Position numbers and translations under genes: made by a program. From the NCBI GenBank assembly GCA_964585305.1, contig CAZPDM010000129.1:1-6599 (forward strand): a stretch of 6,599 nt of DNA, in the 5' to 3' direction. The stretch comes from CAZPDM01 sp964585305 (lineage in GTDB: Bacteria > Planctomycetota > Uabimicrobiia > Uabimicrobiales > JABWCH01). Within the stretch, counting starts at the first letter, position 1. Every line of letters begins with the position of its first letter. Below, piece by piece: positions 1-6,599 of the stretch. The notes below the pieces were generated by a model. The model saw only the letters and a program-made list of their open reading frames with translations, did no database searches and was not told where the DNA came from.

Positions 1-2
1 TG

Positions 3-3000
3 GAAGGGGGGAAAATGCAGAGGTATAAGACCAAAGCATTACCTATCCTTATAGCTTTTACTCGATGTATTGTATTACCTCAAGGAGAATTTCAAAATCT
101 TCTTCATGATGGTAAAAGTCGTCAGGAAATTTTAATTAGATTGCTAAATTTAGAATTACTAGGTGAGATGCAAAAAGAAGCTTCACAGCAATATGAGCAA
201 ACAAAAGAAAAAATAAAAACAATTCAGCAAAGACTTAGTGAAGAATTTAGTGGTTTAACAACAGAAAATTTTAATAAGCTCAAAGACCAACAAAAAAATA
301 TCTTAGAAGAAATTGCTGCTTTACAAAAACAATTAGAAAACTTAAATCATAAACTTGATGAACAACAAGAAGTTTGGAATTTACTGCAAACTTTAGAAAG
401 TTTACAAAATCAACATAAAAGCCTTCTACTGAATTCCAATCATATTCAGCTATTAGAACAAAAGATTCTTTTAACAAGAAAAATCATTCCTATTAAACCG
501 CAAATTGAACAATATCAACTGTTAGAACAAAAATTAGAAAAATTCTACGAACGCCAAAAAAAGTTACAACAGGAAGAAACAAATTGGCAAAAACGTTGGA
601 AAGAGCAACAAAATCTTTTTCTATTAGTAAAAAAAGAGTATGGTTTACTTCCAGAGTTAGAAAAATATTACGAACAACTTCAAGAAAGTAAAGTTTGGCA
701 AACTAAAGAGACTGAATTGCAGCTACAAAGAAATCAACTTGAAATCTCTCTAGAGCAACAAAAAAAACGCATACAAGATTTACAACAACAAAAAAAAGAA
801 CAAGAACTTTCTTCTCAAAGTCTTCAAGAACAAATAATAATGATCGAAAAAACATTGGTTGAATTAGAACAGAAAAGACAAGATTTACAGAAGTTTCAAG
901 GGGCTGAGCCTTTATTAAATATGCTAAAAGAAGGCTATGAAGAATGTCAAAGAAAAAAGGAATTATATAAACAAGTTTGGCAAATTTGGGAAGAAAAAAA
1001 ATTAAATTTACAAAAAATTGACGAATTATTAGAATTGCAAAAAAAATCCGTTGATAGGATCAAACAAGATTTTTCTAAACTTGATGATAAAACGGCATTG
1101 GAATCTAGATGGCAGCAATTAGAATCTATTCACCAAATCCAAGAACGTATTTATTTCCATCGCCAACAACAAGAACAATTGCAAGAACGTTGGAATCAAG
1201 AAAATGTATTTATAGAAAAGACTTATTTAAAAATTGCTTCTGATCAAAAAGATTTAGAGGATTTACAAAAACTAGCTAACAATTGGCAAGAAGAAATAAA
1301 CTATAGTCAAAGATTATTACTTATTTTTGCAGAAAAACTTCCACAATATCAATCATTAAATAAAAACTTATCAGAATGGCAAATAAAAATCGACTTAATA
1401 AGCCACAGAATTCTTCGCTCTCAAGATGAATTACAAAAACTTGCAATCATTCTTCAAGAAAAACAAAAAGAACGTAAAAACTTATTTGAAGATATTCAAA
1501 AGCATAAACAAAATTGGATGGAACTCTATACTAAAGATTTAGCAAATACCTTGCGTATCAACCTTCAAGCAGGATGTCCATGTCCAGTTTGCGGACAAAA
1601 TGTAACTAAACTACCATCTCAATCATCTGAAGTAAATAAAAATATCTTACAAGAAAAACAAAACATTATTGAGCAGAAACAAGAAGAAATTAAAACAATA
1701 GAACGAGCAATTACTGAAGCAGAGACTAAGATTCCCAATCTTCAAACAACAATAGAATCCTTACAAAAAGAATTGCAGACAACAAAAACTACTCAAAATC
1801 AATTAAAAGAAATTTACCAAAATATTCTTAAAGAATTTAAAAATTTTTTTCCAGAAGTACAAAATTACGAAGAAGAACAAAAAAAATTAGAAGAAAATAC
1901 CTCTAAAAAGAAAAATGATCTAAAAGAGCTAGAAAAAAAAATTGTACAAAAGCAAAATATAATCCAACAACAAACTGCTACCATAGAGCAAATAAAAGTT
2001 CAACAGCAAGAACGGAATATTACAATACAGGGTCAAATACAAACTATACAAGATTTATTTATAAAACTGCCAAAAGAAATAAAACCTTTAGAAGGTACTG
2101 ACGCATCCTCAAAAGTATGGATAAATTCAATCAATTCGTTAAGCAAAGCTCAACAAGAAATCAAACAAAATTTAGTTCAAATTAAAGAAGCTGAACAAAA
2201 ATTATCTCAGGAAGAAAAAAAATTTCAAGAAATATATTTACAACATTGTCTTTCTACAAAAGAAAAAGAAGAAGCCGAACGGCGATGTAAAAACGCCTGT
2301 GAAGAAAAAGACATTGTACTTGCTTCGTATAGTAAAAAACAAGAAGCAGTTCGCCAGCAATTAGGAATGGACGTACTTACTATAGGACAAGCAATTAGTG
2401 ATGGAATCAAACAATATAACTCTATTCTTATAGAAATCGACGCTTATAAAAAAGAAAAAAATGAACTAAATAATAAGATCAATATTATTGAAAAAAACAT
2501 AGCAAGGCAAGAAAGTAGCATTCAAGAAATTCAACGACAAAGTTCAGATACAGAAAAACATAGCTCTTTTTTAAAAAAAGAACTTGAAAATCTTAATGAA
2601 AAAATACTCAAAGTTACTATGGGACAAGATATAGCATTATTGATCAATAATAACAAACAACGCAGACAAGAAATAGAAACACAACATCGTAAAGCTCAAG
2701 AATTTGTTTTAAAATTAGAACAAGAAGGGCATACATTAAGCCAAGAAAGTAAATTACTTCAAGAATCGATTTTAACAACACAACAAGATTACCAAATCAT
2801 ACAAGGAAACCTACAGACATTGGCGAAGCAAGTACAAGTAACGGATTATAATGAATTACTTTTACTGAAAACTAATATAGAAATGCTATCTTCCTGGGAA
2901 CAAGAAGTCATGCAATCACGTTTACAAATAAAAGAGATTGAAAGTCGACTTCATGGTACACAACAAAATTTATCAAATAGAATAAGCAGCTTGGAAGAAA

Positions 3001-3668
3001 TTTCTAAAACCCAGCGAGAGATTTTTGAAATAAAATCTCATTTAGATAACAGAATTGAAAGTCGCGGCCGTTTATCTCAAGAAATTAGCCAATATGAAAA
3101 GGCTAAACTTCAAATGGGTGATTTGGAAAAAGAACTTGTCCAATTTCAAAAGGTTGAAGGTCTTCAAAAACAAATAGCTTGGGATTTGAGAGCAAATAAA
3201 TTTCCAAGTTATGTATTGGAACAAGCACTTCATACTCTTATTGAAGATGGAAGTAAATTACTTGATATTTTATCTGAAAATAGATATTCCTTTTCCATCA
3301 TAGAACGGGAAATTAACGTTATTGATCATTGGAATCAAGATGAAGTTCGAACTTCAAAAACCCTTAGCGGAGGAGAAACTTTTCTGGCATCCTTATCTCT
3401 AGCATTAGCCCTCGCAGAGCGTATTTATCAACTTAGCCAACAAAGCGGAGGCTGTGCTGTTTTAGAAAGTCTATTTTTAGACGAAGGATTTGGAACTCTT
3501 GATGAAGATTATCTAGATATTGTAGTCAAAGCATTAGTTAATCTTCAAGGAACAGGGCGTATGGTAGGTATCATCAGCCATTTAGCTATTTTAAATAATT
3601 ACTTACCTGCACGATTAGTTATTCATAAAGAGCGGGAAGGCTCAACTATTCAAAAAATAACAAATTAA
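3..3668 (+). CDS. sbcC: SbcC/Rad50-family nuclease ATPase, 5'-partial (N-terminal Walker A region missing)
   Basis: ATPase subunit of the SbcCD (Mre11-Rad50-like) complex, a cytoplasmic DNA repair nuclease that opens hairpins and trims DNA ends with SbcD. The frame is open from the window edge. The ATG at 15 is not the true start, because family members carry a roughly 100-residue Walker A region before this point. Counting from that ATG: AFTRC plus the Q-loop LPQGEF at 14-26; a long Q/K/E-rich coiled coil about 50-515; zinc hook C523-P-V-C526, with an extra C521; a return coiled coil about 535-1040; and the C-terminal ATPase lobe from about 1045. That lobe has ABC signature LSGGE 1117-1121, Walker B SLFLDE 1152-1157, D-loop GTLD 1160-1163 and H-switch H1189. 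At 1217 visible residues it is already longer than E. coli SbcC (about 1050). No sbcD is in view; it would be expected upstream. Residues 1-13 do not resemble SbcC, so an indel or assembly-edge error near position 50 is possible. Family call is very secure. Confidence 0.95.
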   Translation, partial: EGGKMQRYKTKALPILIAFTRCIVLPQGEFQNLLHDGKSRQEILIRLLNLELLGEMQKEASQQYEQTKEKIKTIQQRLSEEFSGLTTENFNKLKDQQKNILEEIAALQKQLENLNHKLDEQQEVWNLLQTLESLQNQHKSLLLNSNHIQLLEQKILLTRKIIPIKPQIEQYQLLEQKLEKFYERQKKLQQEETNWQKRWKEQQNLFLLVKKEYGLLPELEKYYEQLQESKVWQTKETELQLQRNQLEISLEQQKKRIQDLQQQKKEQELSSQSLQEQIIMIEKTLVELEQKRQDLQKFQGAEPLLNMLKEGYEECQRKKELYKQVWQIWEEKKLNLQKIDELLELQKKSVDRIKQDFSKLDDKTALESRWQQLESIHQIQERIYFHRQQQEQLQERWNQENVFIEKTYLKIASDQKDLEDLQKLANNWQEEINYSQRLLLIFAEKLPQYQSLNKNLSEWQIKIDLISHRILRSQDELQKLAIILQEKQKERKNLFEDIQKHKQNWMELYTKDLANTLRINLQAGCPCPVCGQNVTKLPSQSSEVNKNILQEKQNIIEQKQEEIKTIERAITEAETKIPNLQTTIESLQKELQTTKTTQNQLKEIYQNILKEFKNFFPEVQNYEEEQKKLEENTSKKKNDLKELEKKIVQKQNIIQQQTATIEQIKVQQQERNITIQGQIQTIQDLFIKLPKEIKPLEGTDASSKVWINSINSLSKAQQEIKQNLVQIKEAEQKLSQEEKKFQEIYLQHCLSTKEKEEAERRCKNACEEKDIVLASYSKKQEAVRQQLGMDVLTIGQAISDGIKQYNSILIEIDAYKKEKNELNNKINIIEKNIARQESSIQEIQRQSSDTEKHSSFLKKELENLNEKILKVTMGQDIALLINNNKQRRQEIETQHRKAQEFVLKLEQEGHTLSQESKLLQESILTTQQDYQIIQGNLQTLAKQVQVTDYNELLLLKTNIEMLSSWEQEVMQSRLQIKEIESRLHGTQQNLSNRISSLEEISKTQREIFEIKSHLDNRIESRGRLSQEISQYEKAKLQMGDLEKELVQFQKVEGLQKQIAWDLRANKFPSYVLEQALHTLIEDGSKLLDILSENRYSFSIIEREINVIDHWNQDEVRTSKTLSGGETFLASLSLALALAERIYQLSQQSGGCAVLESLFLDEGFGTLDEDYLDIVVKALVNLQGTGRMVGIISHLAILNNYLPARLVIHKEREGSTIQKITN

Positions 3669-3673
3669 GATTA

Positions 3674-3717
3674 TTTTTTTTCTATTTCCTTTTTATTATG
3701 ATAAAATAGAAGAAAAA
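3674..3717. repeat. AT-only inverted repeat downstream of sbcC
   Basis: Bases 3674-3687 can pair with 3704-3717 over 14 positions (13 A-T and C-G type pairs plus one G-T), leaving a 16-base loop. The core arms TTCTATTT and AAATAGAA are perfect complements. It lies just after the sbcC stop and inside the gap before the efflux gene. It has almost no G-C pairs and no T-run after it on the + strand, so it is a poor intrinsic terminator. In DNA this AT-rich such pairing can arise by chance. Confidence 0.3.
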
Positions 3718-3763
3718 CTACGAAATTTGCTTTACATCTCTTACTTTCCAAGAGAATTTATCT

Positions 3764-3768
3764 AGGAG
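3764..3768 (+). promoter_or_regulatory. Shine-Dalgarno (AGGAG) for the TolC-like gene
   Basis: AGGAG lies nine bases before the ATG at 3778, a normal spacing. It fixes that ATG as the start, which also places a signal peptide exactly at the N-terminus. Confidence 0.75.
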
Positions 3769-3777
3769 TATTATTAT

Positions 3778-5322
3778 ATGCTTCGTATTATTTTTTTAGT
3801 GGCAATTTTGTTATCAAGCTTTTGTGTAGCACAACAAGGTTTAATTTATAAAATGGAACCTTTAACAATGCGAGATTGTTTATTACAAGCAATTAAATAT
3901 AATTTAGACTTAGAAATCGAAAGCTATAATCCCAAAATTAAGCAATTTGATCTCCAATATGCTGAAAGTGCATTTGATCCTGCAGTAAGCTCAACATTCG
4001 CCATATCTGAAGTAGATAATGAAAGTATTGCAAGCAAGTTAGATAATAGCGGAAATATTTTTTATTCTCCAAGTATTGCTAAAACTCGTGCTATCAATTG
4101 GGAAGTTGGTATTGCTAAAAAACATACCCTTGGAGGTTCTGTAGGCTTGTATTATGGGTTGGACATCACAAGATCTTATGCTTCGGATCGTGGAATACGA
4201 AACCCAAGATGGGGGCATGAAATATATCTACGTGCAAGCCAGTCTCTTTTACGTAATCTTGGAGTTGATGTCAATACATCAGAAATAAATATAGCTAAAA
4301 ATGAAATTACACGTACACAATATACTTTAGAAAATAAGATTATTTCTGTATTAGCAGATGTTCAAACAGCTTATTGGAACTTGGTGGATGCAATTGCTAG
4401 CTATGAGCTACAAAGAAAATCTTTAGAGCAAGCAGAAAATTTGTATAAAATTACTCTTGCGCGTATCAAAGCTGGCTCATTAGCTGCCGCTGATATTCTT
4501 GATGCTGAACGTAATGTTGCAGCAAAACAAGATTCCTTAGTTTTGTCAGAACGAGCAATTTATGATGCAGAAGATAAGCTCAAACAATTAATTCGCCCCT
4601 TAGATGTTAACTATTATAAAAATGTCCGCATACTTCCCACAGAAAAACGTATATATCGTGAATTTATGCTCGATTTTGATCAAAATATAAAAGAAGCTCA
4701 AACACTACGAGCAGATCTCAAAGCAACGGAAATCAGCTTAAAAAATATAAAAATTAATATTGCTAAATATAAAAACTTACTTCTTCCTAAGGCTGATCTT
4801 TCAGGCGAAATAGGATTTCGCGGACAAGGTCGTACAAGCAGCGAAGCATGGGATGGAATGAAAGATGGAGATCAATTTTCTTGGACCCTGCAATTAAGTT
4901 TAGAAATTCCATTAGGTAATAGAGCTGCTCAGAGCCGCTATCAACAATCTTTGGTACAAGAACAACAACTTGTTAGCCAATATAAAAACTTACAAAACGC
5001 TGTTTTATTAGAAGTTCGTAATGCAACTCGATTAGTTGAAACGACAATGAAGCGCGTGCAAACTGCTCGTAAAACAAGAGAATTAGCCGAAAAACAATTG
5101 GCTAATGAAGAAAATAAATTCCGCGCAGGTATTATCGCATTATTCCAAGTACAGGATACAGAGCAAAAATTAAGCGAAGCTCGAATTAGCGAAAGTAATG
5201 CTTTATCAAGCTATTTATTAGCTCTTGTACAGTTAGAAAAAGCAAAAGGAAGTTTATTGAAAAATCTTGCTCAATATAACATAGAAATGCCTTTATTAAA
5301 AAATATGGAAAGGAATTATTGA
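3778..5322 (+). CDS. TolC-family outer membrane efflux protein (OEP)
   Basis: Predicted trimeric outer-membrane channel of a tripartite efflux or type I secretion pump; 514 residues, in the normal TolC/OprM range. The N-terminus is a Sec signal peptide (K/R-poor start, hydrophobic core 4-12, likely cleavage after A18 in CVA-Q). C16 is preceded by F, so this is not a lipobox. Two OEP repeats follow. The first has helix about 25-63, beta segment with FDPAVSST 66-73, SQSLLRNLG 154-162, long helix 165-273 and turn AGSLAAADILDAE 232-244. The second has helix 303-335, beta segments around LPKADLSGEIGF 336-347 and LQLSLEIPLGNR 371-382, helix 382-495 and equivalent turn AGIIALFQVQDTE 450-462. The matching turns show the internal duplication typical of the family. 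The stop overlaps the next gene's ATG by one base. No membrane-fusion adaptor or inner-membrane transporter is in view, so the substrate cannot be assigned. Family call secure. Confidence 0.93.
   Translation: MLRIIFLVAILLSSFCVAQQGLIYKMEPLTMRDCLLQAIKYNLDLEIESYNPKIKQFDLQYAESAFDPAVSSTFAISEVDNESIASKLDNSGNIFYSPSIAKTRAINWEVGIAKKHTLGGSVGLYYGLDITRSYASDRGIRNPRWGHEIYLRASQSLLRNLGVDVNTSEINIAKNEITRTQYTLENKIISVLADVQTAYWNLVDAIASYELQRKSLEQAENLYKITLARIKAGSLAAADILDAERNVAAKQDSLVLSERAIYDAEDKLKQLIRPLDVNYYKNVRILPTEKRIYREFMLDFDQNIKEAQTLRADLKATEISLKNIKINIAKYKNLLLPKADLSGEIGFRGQGRTSSEAWDGMKDGDQFSWTLQLSLEIPLGNRAAQSRYQQSLVQEQQLVSQYKNLQNAVLLEVRNATRLVETTMKRVQTARKTRELAEKQLANEENKFRAGIIALFQVQDTEQKLSEARISESNALSSYLLALVQLEKAKGSLLKNLAQYNIEMPLLKNMERNY
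5310..5314 (+). promoter_or_regulatory. Shine-Dalgarno (AAGGA) choosing ATG 5322 over TTG 5319
   Basis: AAGGA sits inside the last codons of the TolC-like gene, seven bases before ATG 5322. The in-frame TTG one codon earlier would be only four bases away, so ATG 5322 is the better start. Stop TGA (5320-5322) and the ATG share one base, the usual arrangement for translational coupling. Confidence 0.7.
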
Positions 5323-6563
5323 TGCAAGCGATTTTGAAAATATTTATACTTTTTCTACTCGCTTCAAATATTTTTGCTGAAGACACTATACATAATCTAC
5401 CTTTGGGAGATTCTCAATATTGCTGGGATCAGAGATTACTTAATTTAGATAATATTTATCATAGTATTGAAGATAGAAATTTAAATTGGGAAGAAATGAT
5501 TTCAAAAATTTCATCCTCTTCAATCATTTTGTTAGGTGAAAGTCATACAAATTTTCAACATCATCAGTTGCAAGCCAAAATCATAGAAGATCTAAGTAAG
5601 CTAGGAAAAAAAGTTGTTGTTGCAATGGAATTCTTCGAACGAAGCCATAATTCAATTCTTCAACAATGGAGTCAAGGACAACTAACTGAAGCTGAATTTT
5701 TAAAAGAAACCGAATGGCCCAATCTTATTGGCTTTAATTATCGATATTATCAACCTATATTAGAAGTCTCTAAAAAATACCATTTGCCAGTAATTGGGAT
5801 CAATATCCCTAGAAGTATTGTTCATAAAGTAAATCGTAAAGGACTTAATAACCTAACAGAAGAAGAAAAATCGCTTTTTCCTAAAGTTACCCTTGATTTA
5901 CATCAGCATCGTTATCTTATCCAACGTATCTTTGGAGAATTTGCAATCTCCTCTCCAGCAATGTTTGAAAATATGTATGCTGCTCAATGCGTTTGGGACA
6001 CTGCAATGGCTTCTAGTATTCAAAAATCACTTGGACAATTTGATGCAAATACAATCTTTGTAGTTATTGTGGGGAGTGGGCATGTTATCTATAATTTAGG
6101 AATCCCATTCCGATTAAAAGAACTTGGCATTTCTAATTGGACAAGTGTTATATTTCAAGAAATAGAAACAACTCTCAATAATGAAAAATCTGGAATAGAT
6201 CCTCATTTTAAACAACTCAATCAAAAAGAAATCCCAAATATTATTATCTCCCGTAGTTTAGCACACTGGATCATTGGAACTAAAACTAGTGAATTTCCCG
6301 ACTTTCCAAGTCTTGGAATAAAATTGCAATACAAAAACCAACAACTTGAAATTATTCAAGTATCTCCTGAGAGTATTGCATCTCAAATGGGATGGAGTAA
6401 AGGAGATATTTTAATCAGCCTTAATAACAAAACTTATGATTCTCTTACCTCTGCCCAACTTGATATAATTTATTTAAACTGGGATGATAAAATTTACTGG
6501 AAAATTAAACGTGGCGAAGAGATTTTAAGTGGAGAGAAAATTCTTTCTGTTAAGAAAGAATAA
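5322..6563 (+). CDS. Secreted ChaN-like (haem-binding/TIKI-fold) protein with C-terminal PDZ domain
   Basis: A 413-residue exported protein. Signal peptide 1-19 (hydrophobic core I7-A14, likely cleavage IFA-E after A19, no lipobox). The ChaN-like domain (Cofac_haem_bdg, EreA/ChaN/TIKI superfamily), about 45-280, carries GESHTN 72-77 with E73 and H75, AMEFFER 101-107 with E103, the TEWPN...YRYYQPI stretch 130-146, GINIPRSIV 159-167, AAQCVWDTAMA 220-230, and GSGHVIYNLGIP 251-262 with H254. The conserved E/H set looks intact. A PDZ domain follows at about 328-405 (LGIKL, then VSPESIASQMGWSKGDILISLNN). Characterised relatives include Campylobacter ChaN, a haem-binding lipoprotein, and TIKI-type metalloproteases, so haem/iron handling or proteolysis are both possible; I do not choose. 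It acts in the periplasm or on the cell surface. Cysteines C34 and C223 are the only two in the mature protein. The one-base overlap with the TolC-like gene suggests co-expression. Domain assignments firm, function open. Confidence 0.88.
   Translation: MQAILKIFILFLLASNIFAEDTIHNLPLGDSQYCWDQRLLNLDNIYHSIEDRNLNWEEMISKISSSSIILLGESHTNFQHHQLQAKIIEDLSKLGKKVVVAMEFFERSHNSILQQWSQGQLTEAEFLKETEWPNLIGFNYRYYQPILEVSKKYHLPVIGINIPRSIVHKVNRKGLNNLTEEEKSLFPKVTLDLHQHRYLIQRIFGEFAISSPAMFENMYAAQCVWDTAMASSIQKSLGQFDANTIFVVIVGSGHVIYNLGIPFRLKELGISNWTSVIFQEIETTLNNEKSGIDPHFKQLNQKEIPNIIISRSLAHWIIGTKTSEFPDFPSLGIKLQYKNQQLEIIQVSPESIASQMGWSKGDILISLNNKTYDSLTSAQLDIIYLNWDDKIYWKIKRGEEILSGEKILSVKKE
6541..6560 (+). repeat. Perfect 8-bp hairpin over the last codons of the ChaN-PDZ gene
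   Basis: TTCTTTCT (6541-6548), loop GTTA, then AGAAAGAA (6553-6560), with one further A-T pair outside it (6540 and 6561). It covers the final codons and touches the TAA stop. It has no T-run after it and so is not a terminator by itself. It lies seven bases upstream of the terminator hairpin and may be chance or an mRNA 3'-end structure. Confidence 0.45.
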
Positions 6564-6599
6564 AAAAAACGTAGCAATCTTATAAGAGATTGCTACGTT
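6562..6599. terminator. Rho-independent terminator, probably bidirectional, cut by the window end
   Basis: A perfect 13-bp inverted repeat, AACGTAGCAATCT (6568-6580) and AGATTGCTACGTT (6587-6599), with a six-base loop. It begins five bases after the ChaN-PDZ stop. An eight-A tract (6562-6569) leads into the left arm, so on the minus strand the stem is followed by a U-run, a complete terminator for any convergent gene beyond the window. On the + strand the right arm ends in TT at the window edge and the expected T-run would lie just outside. It ends transcription of the TolC-like/ChaN-PDZ pair. Confidence 0.85.

Larger units (their letters stand above)
3669..3777 (+). promoter_or_regulatory. 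Intergenic region, possible weak promoter for the tolC-like/chaN-like pair
   Basis: The 109-base gap is the only non-coding stretch inside the window and the natural place for a promoter for the two following genes. Candidate elements are weak: a TATGAT (3697-3702) could serve as a -10 but has only a T-run where a -35 should be. A TTTACA (3731-3736) could serve as a -35 but has no good -10 at the right spacing. No recognisable operator or riboswitch is seen. Read-through from sbcC is also possible. Confidence 0.25.

Noticed and set aside
280..477. Minus-strand 65-codon open frame inside sbcC
   Set aside because: Lies wholly within a clearly coding coiled-coil region; its translation is the F/V/L-rich complement of Q/K/E codons, with no recognisable family.
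2225..2410. Minus-strand 61-codon open frame inside sbcC
   Set aside because: Shadow of the coiled-coil coding sequence; no independent ribosome binding context or recognisable domain.
3..3668. SbcC-like ATPase as part of a novel anti-phage or defence system
   Set aside because: Motifs, zinc hook and C-terminal lobe are canonical SbcC, and the downstream genes are envelope proteins with no nuclease, reverse transcriptase or effector partner. The neighbourhood gives no support.
3820..3828. Possible lipoprotein cysteine (C16) in the TolC-like signal peptide
   Set aside because: The residue before the cysteine is F, and the [LVI][ASTVI][GAS]C lipobox is not met; CVA-Q fits signal peptidase I cleavage.
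5319..5321. TTG as start of the ChaN-PDZ gene
   Set aside because: The next codon is ATG with a better seven-base spacing from the AAGGA; the TTG would be only four bases from it.
5186..5386. Minus-strand 66-codon open frame across the TolC-like/ChaN-like junction
   Set aside because: Antisense to two well-supported genes, including the signal peptide codons of the second; no recognisable domain.
1..6599. CRISPR array, insertion sequence, tRNA or integration site
   Set aside because: No regularly spaced direct repeats, transposase coding, terminal inverted repeats or tRNA-like cloverleaf were seen; coding density is near complete.

Overview
The window is AT-rich chromosomal-type DNA from a Gram-negative (two-membrane) bacterium. 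It has an outer-membrane efflux protein and a second exported protein, both with Sec-type signal peptides and no lipobox. The genus cannot be read from the sequence. The efflux protein has the 'FDP...' N-terminal beta segment and a 'SQSLLRNLG' motif, which I associate loosely with homologues in PVC-group (Planctomycetes/Verrucomicrobia-like) and related AT-rich environmental lineages. That placement is inference.

All three genes lie on the + strand. Positions 1-3668 hold most of a very long SbcC/Rad50-type SMC nuclease ATPase. The N-terminal Walker A region lies outside the window or is lost, but the Q-loop, CxxC zinc hook, ABC signature, Walker B and H-switch are all present. A 109-base AT-rich gap (3669-3777) follows, holding an AT inverted repeat, at best a weak promoter, and a good Shine-Dalgarno. 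Positions 3778-5322 encode a 514-residue TolC-family outer membrane protein. Its stop overlaps by one base the ATG of the next gene (5322-6563), a secreted ChaN-like (Cofac_haem_bdg / TIKI-fold) protein with a C-terminal PDZ domain. The window ends in a perfect 13-bp hairpin with a flanking A-tract, a probable bidirectional terminator; its last base is the last base of the palindrome.

The second and third genes form a translationally coupled envelope pair ending at that terminator. The first gene is DNA-repair machinery with no obvious functional tie to them. I see no mobile element, CRISPR array, tRNA or rRNA. The points most worth a second look are the ChaN-PDZ fusion and its coupling to a TolC-type channel, the non-SbcC-like first ~50 bases (possible frameshift or assembly edge), and the unusual length of the SbcC coiled coil. 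I found no convincing evidence of an undescribed multi-gene system.
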